A stretch of DNA of 64,000 nt from Nymphaea colorata (Eukaryota; Streptophyta; Magnoliopsida; Nymphaeales; Nymphaeaceae), in the NCBI RefSeq assembly GCF_008831285.2, contig NC_045147.1:3682001-3746000 (forward strand), written 5' to 3'. Both the position numbers and the translations under genes were made by a program. Shown in pieces: positions 21,898-32,852 of the stretch; the first letter of the stretch is position 1, and every line of letters starts with the position of its first letter. The notes under the pieces were generated by a model. That model did no database searches. It had not been told where the DNA came from and was given only the letters and a program-made list of their open reading frames with translations.

Positions 21898-24346
21898 AGA
21901 GGCTTTTGATTTGCAGGAATTATTGGAATTTTAGAATCAAAATCTTCATCTGTGAAAAAATTGGAATCCCCTAATCAAACACAACATTTCTATTCCAAAA
22001 TTATGAATGAATTAAAATTTTCGAATCAAAATCTGACTCAAGTTCTATTTTAATTCTGGAATAAAAAATTCTGATCGACTGTGGGCCATGAAGCCTTTTC
22101 TCCCTCACAATTGACCCTTTCCTATCCCTCACCCATGAGATGGTATCTTTCCCACCCTTTCTCTACTATCCTACCCACCCTCGTGCATCATCCATGGCCG
22201 ACACACATAGGGGCTACTCTGGCAGTCCCTTTTATTCTTCTCCATTCTAATCAATGGCTTTTTACTATAATGTTCGTTTAGGATGTCTTTCTAGTGTTTT
22301 GGTTGGTCTCTTTTTACTGTTTTGATTACTATTTTCCACTCAGTTGAACATGAACTTTAGCACCTTTCATGTCTCTTTTCACAGTTGCTCTCCCCTTCAC
22401 TGAAAATTGTGACCAGTTTCTGAAGGATTTAGATGTTGAGCTAATCTCTCAAAAAGATGATGTTTCGTCAGGTTTTCTGATCCTGATTTAATGGCATCAT
22501 GTTTACATATTTATGCACTTGACTACTGGGAAGAGTAGTACTGAAGCATTTAATGTGTTTGGAATTTTATTGGACAATGTTTTATCAAACTTCATATTGT
22601 GATGTTCTTTCAATATGTTCAGTCTCATCAGATGAACAGATTACAGAATCTGTGTGTTCAATTGTTTGTTGTTGAAAAACAAGATGTCTTTTTCTTCTAT
22701 TCTGCATTTCTTGAACTTCATGACGCTAGTTTGTTGCTGAAAAGACTATCTTTGTTGTTGAAAAACAAGATGTCTTTTTCTTCTATTCTGCATTTCTTGA
22801 ACTTCATGACGCTAGTTTGTTGCTGAAAAGACTATCTTTTGTGCAGAATATTAGTTATAAGACTCAATTTTTGCCTAATATGAGGTGAAGGTTAGGCATA
22901 CGACAAGCCATTGCTTGTCATTTTGTCATTCATTTTAGGAACTAGAACTTCTTTCTCTTACTCGCTTCAGGCATGGGCATTTTTAATTCAAGGTGGTTGA
23001 TGCTTAGGTCCGATGTGCTGCTGGAAATGTAGGTGGATAAAATTTTCAACTTCCTTTATTTTTATACTTCAGTCCTAGTTGTTCACAGGGTTGTTGCTCT
23101 TGACGTCTATGTCCTCTCTCTTAAGCAAGTTACCTGAACTGCAAGAGCTGTTTATCAGAACAGATTCAAATGTTTTGCTACTGATTGTACCTGAGGAGAA
23201 GGCCTGTCTATTCGCTGTTGATCTATTGCATATTTTTGCATTTCCACTATTTAGTGCTTTTAAATGATTATGTTGCTTTTTATTTCTTGTTGCCTTGTTT
23301 AGCTCTGTCTAACTCATTTGTGCTATAGATTATGCTAGGATATGAAGAACATAATATATAGTTCTACTTGGGGGAGAAAGAATCATGAGGTGATTTCTCT
23401 CTGGTTGATGCTAGGGATAAGGCCAGATTTGTAGTCTTCTTTGGACAATTATGTGTTTTAGCATCACCTCTGTAAATGTGATTGCAGGAGCAACTCAGAG
23501 ATTATCAATGGTGATTCGGAATGCTGATGCTATTTGTATGTAAGTGGGTGCTAATTGGTTTGATGCAAGCAATAGGATAGATGCTTTTGATTTTATTGCT
23601 TGGCTCAGTGGCTGTTTTAGCAGTTCTACGGAGAAAATTGGCATTATCGCAGGTCCCTCTAGTTGGAGAGAAAGTTATAGAAGATAATCAGACGTGGTTT
23701 GGGATCTGATGCAACTTCACATTTTTCCCTTCAGCTTTCATGGCATTTTTATAGTTTGGGAAGCAATCCTGATGTAGATGCAATTAAAATTTTACAATCA
23801 CTTGTTCCTTATATGGTGAGAGTGAGAGAGGTTTCATGCTTTATTGGCACAACCCTTTCAAAACACAAGCAAAAAGAAAAGTGTTGAGCAGTACATGCGT
23901 ATGTTTAGAGAAACTACAGATGATAGTGTCTTGAAAAATTTAATCATACTCTTTCAATTGTATAGTCGTTTACTGCAAGCATATTATCTCATGTGCTGGC
24001 TATAATTCTCTTATCATATGTATACTGGATGCCGTTGCTGTAGGTCCTCTGTGTTGTAAAGAGCATCCATGGCCTCTAATTTTGCGTATTAATTCATTCC
24101 ACATGTTTTTTTTTTATTGATTTTGTAGCCCTGAACTGTATGTAAGCATCGAGTACTTTTGGAAACCCAATATGAATTAATTCAATTTCAATCAAACAAG
24201 GAATTTTCAATTCTAGAATGAAGATTCTAAATTATCAAAGACATGTACAAATTAAAATTGGATAGAATTGGAATGAAAATTCCAATTCCATTTTCAAGTG
24301 GAATTTTGATTCCAAAATCAAAATTCCAGACCAATCGAATGCCCCC
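21898..24346. mobile_element. PIF/Harbinger-like TIR element, 2.45 kb
   Basis: Flanked by TTA (21,895-21,897 and 24,347-24,349). The ends are imperfect inverted repeats: left AGAGGCTTTTGATTTGCAGGA, right (reverse complement) GGGGGCATTCGATTGGTCTGG, both followed by 'GGAAT...GAATCAAAAT'-type sequence. The paralogous segment at 15,505-15,540 reads straight through the insertion point with one copy of the site. No transposase is found, so it is non-autonomous. Internal short open frames (23,079-23,267 and 23,699-23,887) may be captured host sequence but are not identified. Confidence 0.8.
22665..22836. repeat. Two identical 86-bp tandem units
   Basis: 22,665-22,750 and 22,751-22,836 appear identical base for base, implying a recent duplication inside the TIR element. 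Confidence 0.95.
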
Positions 24347-24349
24347 TTA

Positions 24350-25329
24350 GAGATGGCTTCCAATCTTGGGAAGCTTGTCGTCTGGAATCTGATAGTCAAA
24401 GAGGAAAAGCGTCACATCCAAAATTAATTCTTAGTTAATTGGTCCTTTTGGGACTCAATTCAACAAAAATTAATACATTGGAATCTCATTATGAATCTGA
24501 AATAAATTCCAGGCTATGTTTGGGCATAGGTAGATTGAGGGTCGAGGGTTGGGGACACTTTTTTATTTTTACTGGATTAAGGAATTGGTCGTTTGGAGAA
24601 AAATGGGTTTCCTTTCTTGTTTGAAAGCATTTACAAGTGTTTCCCATCTTTTAACCGAGTACTAACTAGAAAGTTATGCGATCCTCCCCTTGCATGATTT
24701 CTGATCACTTGAATGATCTTTGAAGGCGATGTATTTCTACGGAAGGCCGGTATTTTGCACTTGCAATTTTGCATGCACATCCTCGTGTTAATTATTGTAG
24801 CGACCTTTAGAGGCATGTTTTACACGCCTATAAAAAAATTGCCACATAATTACGTTTTGGCATGTATTTGTCAATATAAATCTCCATTGATTTTCATAAT
24901 TTTCTTTTACAGTGGTGGAAGTTTTTTTCTTTTTTTTAAACACAAATGTTGCAACATTTTGGCATTGATGACCTTTGAGATTGCAATATTGTACTGCACA
25001 TCACCCGTGATGCAGTGTGAGAGAGGATTTCTCCTCTTGTCCCACAATAACTGATTGAATTGGAAATAACGTGAAAGATTGATTCTGAATCCCAAAAGGA
25101 AAAAGGAAAAAAAAAACACCAAGAGAGTCACGTTTTGCTTTCTTCCTTCAACTAAAGAAAGAGAGTAGCCACCCCTTATTATAGCATCTCTAGTGCAAAA
25201 AAGACGATCAAAGGTCAAATGAACAGGTTGTAGGACAATCCGTATATCCGACTCACTCTGTCACGGTTGCCCTTTAGTCACACGAATGGACCTTCGCATC
25301 TGTTTCTTATCCTGTCCTAAGTCCCGATA
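24350..25329. other. Left part of a segmental duplication, no gene
   Basis: 24,347-24,430 continues the interrupted repeat. From about 24,850 to 25,320 the sequence resembles about 27,720-28,150. No coding exon is recognised. Confidence 0.5.
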
Positions 25330-25337
25330 CATGGGAG

Positions 25338-25772
25338 TAGGAACGTTCAACAAGTCGAGCTAATTCGGGCTCGACTTGAACTTGTTCAGTTAAGCTCGAC
25401 TCGAGTTCAACTTGTAAGTTATATGACTTGAGTTCGAGTTTAACTGATAACTCAAGTTTGTAAACGAGTCGAGTTCGAGTTGGATGAATTCAACTCGATT
25501 AAACTCGTTTAACACAAATACTTATTTTTGTAATTTCAAAAACTTAAAATGGCTTAAATAAAAACATGAAAATTTTAAGCAAAAAAATATATATTAAGGG
25601 ACACGAGCTTAAATGAGTCGAGCTCGAGCTCCCTAGGTTAAACGAGTCGAGCTTGAGCTCACTAATAAGCTCGAGTCAAGCTGAAGCCGAGCTATGTAAG
25701 TTGAGGCGAGTTCGAGCTGGTCAAGTTCAAGCTCGGCTCGCTTAAGCTGGGCTCTGTTGTTGTACGTCCCTA
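25338..25772. mobile_element. hAT-type MITE, 435 bp
   Basis: Flanked by a perfect 8-bp duplication CATGGGAG (25,330-25,337 and 25,773-25,780). Terminal inverted repeats are TAGGAACGTTCAACAA and TAGGGACGTACAACAA, fitting the hAT end rule. The interior is packed with GAGCTCGA/CTCGACTTG motifs, resembling clustered transposase-binding repeats. There is no coding capacity. A decayed relative lies near 27,840-28,030. Confidence 0.93.
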
Positions 25773-26021
25773 CATGGGAGGGTCATGTTCATAGTCTGAA
25801 TTGGCACTTCCTTTGGAAATTGGTCCCTGGGCATGCCTGGCAAGTCAAATCTATCGGCCTCTTCCATATCCACTCTATATCCGTCCCTCCCTCTGCCAAG
25901 CAGAAAGAAACAAGTTCTTTTTTTGCTTTTCTTTTATTTTCTCTTAATTAGAGAAGGCAGAAAAGAACAAGACGCTTCACATAGAATTTAAGTTCAGCCT
26001 TTACCCAATTTTATTTAATTG

Positions 26022-26411
26022 GCCGATTTCATGCAATCACATTCGAATTCAAAGTCAGATTTTAATCATATATCTTTTAAAGACAATTTTGAATTCAACT
26101 AGCGTATGATCTTACTAATCAAGTTACCTAGATATTCATCAAATTGAGGTAAATTCAGTTATGAAACTACAGTTTGAAGCACAACCAGAATAGGGTGGGT
26201 TGAAATTTGGCGAAGTTTATTCGATTGGATTTCATGTAATCAAATTGAAATTCGAAGTCAGATTTTAATCATACATATTTTCTATGACGAAATCTGAATG
26301 CAACTAGCATGTGATCATACTACTCAAGTTAACTAGATATTAATCAAACTAATGTAAATCCAGTTATGAAACTGCATTTTGAAGCACAACCAGAGTATGC
26401 CGGGTTGAAAT
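26022..26411. repeat. Tandem duplication of about 195 bp
   Basis: 26,022-26,217 and 26,218-26,411 share order and most bases, including 'agtcagattttaatcata' and 'gaagcacaaccaga'. A third diverged copy of the first part is at about 28,390-28,510. Confidence 0.8.
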
Positions 26412-26674
26412 TAGAGCATGAGAAATATTTAATTTTTCACCATTACCAAATCTGACCCATCATAAGTTTTGCGATTGGAAAGCTTACCGACATCATTTGT
26501 GAGCATGTAAAATAAAAAATGAGTCACCTTCTGAGAATCGGGCATGGAAAGAGGCAGCCAACCGACCTTTCTAGAAGCCTGTTCGATTTCTTCCAAGATG
26601 CATAAGTGGGATTGGGAACCTATGGCTTAATATAAGTCTCTCTGACTGACCGGATCATCAATCATCACTGGAGG

Positions 26675-26852
26675 CAGTGACAGAGCCATGCTGTGGCTCG
26701 TGTGGGCAATTGCCCACACCAGCCGATAGAATTTGCTTTATTTATACGTAGATACTTCATGATTTTTTTTTTTTTTACATATGAGTGCTCTTTAAAGTTT
26801 GAAATTCAAAGTAACATTACTCCTTAGCCAGTAGTTTCTGGCCCCGCCACTA
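26675..26852. mobile_element. Small hAT-like MITE, 178 bp
   Basis: Ends CAGTGACAGAGCCA and (reverse complement) TAGTGGCGGGGCCA, with flanking 8-mers ACTGGAGG and ACTAAAGG (6 of 8 identical), consistent with an aged hAT target duplication. It contains a perfect 20-bp palindrome at 26,700-26,719. Confidence 0.7.
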
Positions 26853-27004
26853 ACTAAAGGCATTGTCGTTTCACCTGTGAGGAAGCCCTTCGTATCTTCA
26901 CTTTCCACCGGGTCCAGGATTTGTGTCCTCCAAAGAAGAAAATGGTCATGATCGAGCTTTAGAAAGACAAGGTTATAAATGTTAATAATGGCAAGCTAGG
27001 GGTA

Positions 27005-27415
27005 AGAAGTGTGGATGTCAACATGTCCTATATGGATTCGATATCGTTATACCCAACTGTTCCAAAAAAAAACAAGGATATGAAAAAAAAATAGTATCCA
27101 ATTGAGAAATCTGATCGAATTGTGATTTGCAAAATGACATCAGGTCGGATTTAGAATTGGATACATATAAAAATATGAGTAAATTTGGATAAATTTTAGT
27201 TGTAAATAAATATCCTATATCCAAAGCTCTTGCATTGTGAAAAGGTTCAAAATTGGGATTTGGATATGAATGTAAAAATTGGACTTGGATCGGATTTGAA
27301 TTGTGAAATCATATTTCGAGTTGGATTCAGATAAGACTTTTCTTTGTAAATTAGAATATGAACATATGAATATGTTTCCTATATCCCATTCAAATCTGAT
27401 CTATTGACAGCTACC
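27005..27415. repeat. Dispersed AT-rich repeat, copy 1
   Basis: Rich in ggatatg/ggatttgaa/ccaattgagaaatc motifs. The same motifs in the same order recur at 35,625-36,080. The edges carry weak inverted similarity (GGATGTCAACA and GCTGTCAATAG), suggesting another MITE family, but no target duplication is clear. Confidence 0.55.
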
Positions 27416-27705
27416 AGAACACATGCATGGAGGAGAACTAAATAAAGAGTAGGCCTTCAAGCAGATGCCATCTGCGTTCAAGCAATTGTCATCTGTACTA
27501 GCCGTTGCCTTCATTTTCTCCTCTTGTAAGGGCTATGAGCCCCCTAAAAAAAAAATAAAAAAAATTTACTTGTTTTATATAAAAATTTTAAAAATTACCT
27601 GCCAAAATTCTGAAACTATAATTTGGGCCCCTCATACTTGGTAATGGCCACTGGGTAGCCATATTATTCGAGTAATTTTTCTCAATAACATACAGTCATA
27701 AAAGA

Positions 27706-27818
27706 ATGGCCACACATTCAAGTTTTCCCGTGTATTGGTCAATCATAAAGCTCCATCGATTATGGCCACACATTCAAGTTTTCCCGTGTATTGGTCAATC
27801 ATAAAAGCTCCATCGATT
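27706..27818. repeat. Two tandem units of 56 bp
   Basis: 27,706-27,761 and 27,762-27,818 (starting atggccacacattcaag) are identical apart from one added A and a terminal base. They lie in the right copy of the segmental duplication. Confidence 0.9.
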
Positions 27819-28500
27819 TTGATGCTTCTTTTGGGATGCTCGAGCTAGGCTCGTTTAACACTATAAACTACCATCTAACACTAATGGAGCCGAGTTGAGT
27901 TTAAACTTTAAACGAATCAAATTATTACAATTTGAACTCAACTCGTTTAATATTTTGAACATAAATTATTTAAACTTAAGCTTGACTCGTTTATAAGTTT
28001 TTACAAACAAGTCTAAGTCAAGCGTGAGTGGTAGACGATCCAAAAAAATCTGACGGAGGGACTCCGCTACGCATGGGAATGATTAAATGTGTGCCACACT
28101 TGTCCTTCAGTCACACGAATGGACCTTCTCATTTGTTTCTCGGCCTGCACTAAGCTCCAAGTTGGTATTCTGAATTTTCATTCCCTTAGAAACAAAAAGT
28201 CCTGGCAACTCTAAATCTATCTGGCTCTTCCATATCCACTCTACGTCAGTCCCTGCCTCGGCCAAGCTCCAATAAACAAGTTTTTTTTTCTCTTCTTTTT
28301 ATTTTCTTTTCAAGAATACAAGGTAGAGAAAAGCAAAATGTTTCATATTCAAGTGGAAAGGTTCAGCTTTTACCCAATTTTATTTAATTGGATTTTAGGC
28401 AATCACTTTCAATTCAAAGTCAGATTTTAATCATACATAATTTTAAAGACCAAATTTGAATTCAACAAGCATATCCTACATTTATATGCAATCAAGTTAA
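27720..28500. repeat. Right copy of segmental duplication
   Basis: Resembles about 24,850-26,100 in the same orientation: shared stretches include 'cacacgaatggacctt', 'ctcttccatatccactcta' and 'tttacccaattttatttaattgg'. The hAT MITE of the left copy is absent here. Confidence 0.8.
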
Positions 28501-28897
28501 CTTGATATTAATTAAATTCAGTTAAAAAAATGCATAGTAAATCGCAAAAAAAAATCAGATTATATTAAAAATATATAAAAAAAGGGAAAGAAGTGAAATC
28601 AATCTAATCTTTTGGTCTTGTCAGGTTGGCCAACCTTAGCAGCCTTTCAGATTTTTTAAATTTAAAAGTTTAAATTTTCAAAAAATCTATTTCAGCCTCT
28701 ATAAAAAAAATCAAAAATATATTAACCATCTGAACATTGGGTCCCCTAGAACAAAAAATTTTTGATCCGCCCCTCAATCTTGTGCGAGGAAAGAAAAAGC
28801 GAGAGACCGGAAGAAGGGGAAAAAAAAAAAAACGAAGTGATAAGTTTCAGCTGCTTACGGCTCTTTCGGCTAAAATAAATAAATAAACAAATAAAAG

Positions 28898-28989
28898 GAC
28901 GTGGCATGCACGTAGGGCCAACCGTTGCAGAAGGTTCAGGAACCACAAGTTTAGGCCGTCGGTCGGGGAAACGTACGGATTTCCACGTG
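28898..28989 (+). promoter_or_regulatory. G-box motifs upstream of LNK gene
   Basis: A G-box-like GACGTGGC at 28,898 and a full CACGTG at 28,984-28,989, closely followed by CCAAT, stand ahead of the GC-rich leader. G-boxes bind bHLH and bZIP light/clock factors, fitting an LNK gene. No clear evening element was found nearby. Confidence 0.4.
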
Positions 28990-29357
28990 GACCAATAGGA
29001 AGAAGGATACAGATAGGTGGATCTGACACGATTTCTGCCCGCGGCCACAAACGAGTCTATCGTGGAAGTAGTCGGCCCCTCGATCACGCCTCCAACTCAT
29101 CGAGGTGCAGAGAAGGAACCACTGCAAGTTGTTGCTCATCGTTGTGGCCGCCGTTCCAGCCTTGCCGCTCTGAAGTTGTTTGCTTTTGGGGTTTCGAGTT
29201 TCCAAGGAGGGAGGCATCCTTTTTGGTTCTTGATTGGGGAGTCGGAGCGGATGTCGCAGAAGCTGCCGGAAGGAATTTTCCGGGCCAGTTGAAATCTTTC
29301 TTGTCCTTTTTTCTACCGTTCACCGTTCGCTAAAACTGGAAAGATATCCTGAAGTAA

Positions 29358-29358
29358 A

Positions 29359-29400
<42 letters not shown>
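29358..29400 (+). repeat. (CT)n microsatellite in putative LNK 5' leader
   Basis: An uninterrupted CT tract of about 36 bp within GC-rich leader sequence (about 29,100-29,500). CT tracts near transcription starts are common in plants. Confidence 0.9.
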
Positions 29401-29404
<4 letters not shown>

Positions 29405-30964
29405 TATTTGGATTAGGGTTTTGTGGCTTCATTTTTTTTTCCAGATTAGGGGATTTTCTTTACTTTAATTCTTCTTCTTCCATTTCGTCCGAAAATTCTT
29501 GTCTTCTGCCTGTCTTGGTTACATCTTCTACCGTATAAGATCTGCAAAAGAGAGAGTACTGTTAGTTTCTTTTTTTGTTCCGGAGCATGTTGATTTCTGC
29601 TTCATTCTTTTTACGCGATGTTACTTGATGAATTTTGGTGCTTGATGAGAATGATTAGATATGACCTCACTTGGCGCAGGAGGAGAAGGTCTGTTTCTTA
29701 CATACTTTGAGAGCTTGAGCTTGAGGACCATGTCGTTATTAGAGTGAAAACCCCGTGAGGAATCAATTAATTTATCACGCCTCCTTTTTGGGTCATGGTC
29801 CAATCCAAGGAGTACTCTTGAAATGTTATGTGTTCGTTTAGTATTCCAGTAATAACACGACTTCCCCAGGGTCCTCTTTTGGCTTCTTGTGAAACTTTTT
29901 TAGTTTTAAGAAGTCAGGTGATTCTCACATTTTAGATCCAAGATTTAACTTGATATCAATGAAACTGGGTGGCTACTTTTTCTACATAAACTGGCATCCA
30001 AATTTTGCGAGGATGAGTGATGAGCTTGACTTCTTGTGAAATGTGTTTCTCCTGCACTGCATGTTTGCTAAAATGAGTATACCCTTAAGGTGATTTGATC
30101 ATCTTCAGTGCTGGATGGAATCCAATTCACAAGTGGATGATTTTTTACCTGAAAAATGTGAAAGAAGGGAAGGAAAAGAAGGGACATCATTTTGAGGTGA
30201 AATTGAGAACAAAGAGAGAAATGATTTATAAAATACATCACTTTTGCTAGCTTTCCGAGCAATTGATTTGAGGTATACGACTTTTATTCGGAGGATCTTT
30301 GCAACAGGTATAGATCTTGAGATTGAGAATTGGAAGATTGGACCACATGGTTTGACTTCAAAAACAAGTTCAACAGGAAGTAACTCCATAAGTTGGTCTG
30401 TTGGCCGAGCTATCGCTTTGGGTATTAACCATCGAAGATCAGCTGGCCTTTATTCGAACCTAAATTTTACTTTGAATTGGTTTTACCATCACCATCATTG
30501 TGACTGTTTGGTGTCTCTTCTTCTTCTTTACTTTTTGATCTTTGAGATGAGAGCTTTAGTTAGGTATATGTGCAACATTGAGAAACAATTCCACTGATAA
30601 TATCAAATGATGTAAGTCCTCCAAGCCCTTTGTTTCTTTTTCTAATTTGAAGATGTTCGACATATTGAGTCATGAACACGAGTCACAGTTTTAGCATTTG
30701 AGGCCCAGGCTGTGTGCATTTGCTCAAAACAAGCTACTGGATTAATGGCAATTCTTCTATTTCATATCATTAACCTGGTGTTTATCAAAAGAAGGGACCA
30801 GAATAATCGCAACGTCCAGTCCTTATTCCTTTTCAGTTGACGTCATATTAACTAAACAATTCTGCTGGATGATTTGATCGTGCAATGCTGCTCTTATGTG
30901 GCTGCTTGGTCTATGCTTTGCGGAAAATTTAAATGCGATATTTGAAACTTTGCAGGTTATTAGA

Positions 30965-32799
30965 ATGGACTGGTTCTTTATCCAAGAGAATGATGATGAG
31001 GCTGTTCCAGGGACTAGAGGAGCCCAGAATGAAGCAAATGGAAATTATAACTCATCACCAGAATGTTGGTCTCAATGGATTTCTGATGAAGGTTCACCAA
31101 ACAGGGTTAGTTTTGCACCCACAGAAAAGCTAACTGAAGAATTGGTTGGTGGGCAATGTGAAGGGTCGTTATCTTCTGTATACACATGCAATGGCAGGAA
31201 ACAGTTTAGTGATGAGGTATTGCAGACATCATATGCAAATAATGAAGATTTAACTGCTGGTGCCCATTTTGAACAGCAAGCATCCGAAATGGTTTCTTAT
31301 CACCAAATGATTAATCTGGATCTTCTGAGTCCCTCATCATCAGAGCTCTTAGTCATGAACTGTGATGAGAAAAAGTCAAGTGCTTTACATGAGCATGGAC
31401 TTTTGGGTGATAAGAAAGATTACCAATTTCAGTACCTGTATCAGACTGATGACATCTTCCAGTACGATTGAAATTCTTTGGCACTTAAAGTTCTTTAATT
31501 TACGGGGTAGGGTTCATGTGGTTCTTGGAATTTTTCAGCAACCCTACCTTAACAATATTTTGATGTGTGCCTTGCTTTAGTTCATTTTCTCTCTGTTTTC
31601 CAATCAATTTCTTAACAAATGGTTCAATCCATTTATTCAATATTGTGCTTCTATTTATATGTGCTTCTTTTCTTTATATTCTGGAATGTACAGGCATCTG
31701 GTGTCTGGAGGAGATATCCACGAGGATAAGAATCATGTGTCGTTTCCAAACATGTCTCCAATTGTGGAGTCTAGCTCAACGCAGTCTGAAAATTTTCTCA
31801 GTGACATGCTTGTTGATTCTTTAAGCCTCATGAATGACTCGTCCAATATTACAGATGTTTTAAACTATTGGAAGTCAAGCACCACCTCTTTAGAAACAGC
31901 AAATTCACCAGACATTTGGGAAGAATTCAACATGGAGTTTAGCGACCATCCATCCTGTTCAACACTGGATCTCTCAGACAGTACAGAAAATGCCCCCACC
32001 AAAACGGTGAACCTTTTCTTTCCTCTAATTGGACACAATATTTTTTTTTGTAGTTGGTCCACAGTATGGTTAGATATCTAACATGTTTTTGCACATAGAC
32101 TTTTATGAGAAACAGTCATGGTAATGCAAGTTCCTTTCAGAGGTGCATAACTAGGGCATCAATGCCCACCGATCTGCAGCGATTTGGTGATAATGAAGAC
32201 ACAAAGGCAGACGACGAAGGATCGCTGGAAGCAACTGTGTTGTATGAACTTGAGACCTCGATGGCTCAGGTAAGTGCAATTTAATGTGATTAAGCAGTTT
32301 GTTTTATAGCATGTAGAATCACATATTTCTCTTTCATTTTTATTTAAAATAATGTGAAATAATTGCCTTTCTGGTTTGTTATCAGCTGAATGCCAAGACC
32401 AGAATCTGCTTTAGAGATGCCCTGTACCGCCTGGCTAGAAATTCATGGCCACAAACTGCAGCCAAAGTTGCTGTCGACGATATATGTATCAACAGTAATG
32501 GAGAAAGGTAGATGAAGTAGACATGTTAATATTCGTCAATTGTGTCCTCTCTTTGTACTTCAAAGATGGTGGGAATAGATGCTATCGGAGACTCCCAGTC
32601 TGAATCGATTCAGGTTCTAGAGCAACCAAACCAGGAGTTTAATTGACACGCAAAGTCGTCAATTTATTCATCTTTTCTAGTAGCTTTTTACCACTACTGC
32701 ATTTTAAAAGTTCCTTTGAATAGGCTAGGATAAACTTTTTCATATTGTAAGTATTTTCAGCCTTTTATTTTTCTGAACCATTATTAGCTTAAGTTATAA

Positions 32800-32852
<53 letters not shown>

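Noticed and set aside
26940-28740. tRNA or small RNA genes
   Set aside because: No cloverleaf with A and B boxes was seen here or elsewhere in the window on visual reading; a covariance-model scan was not possible.
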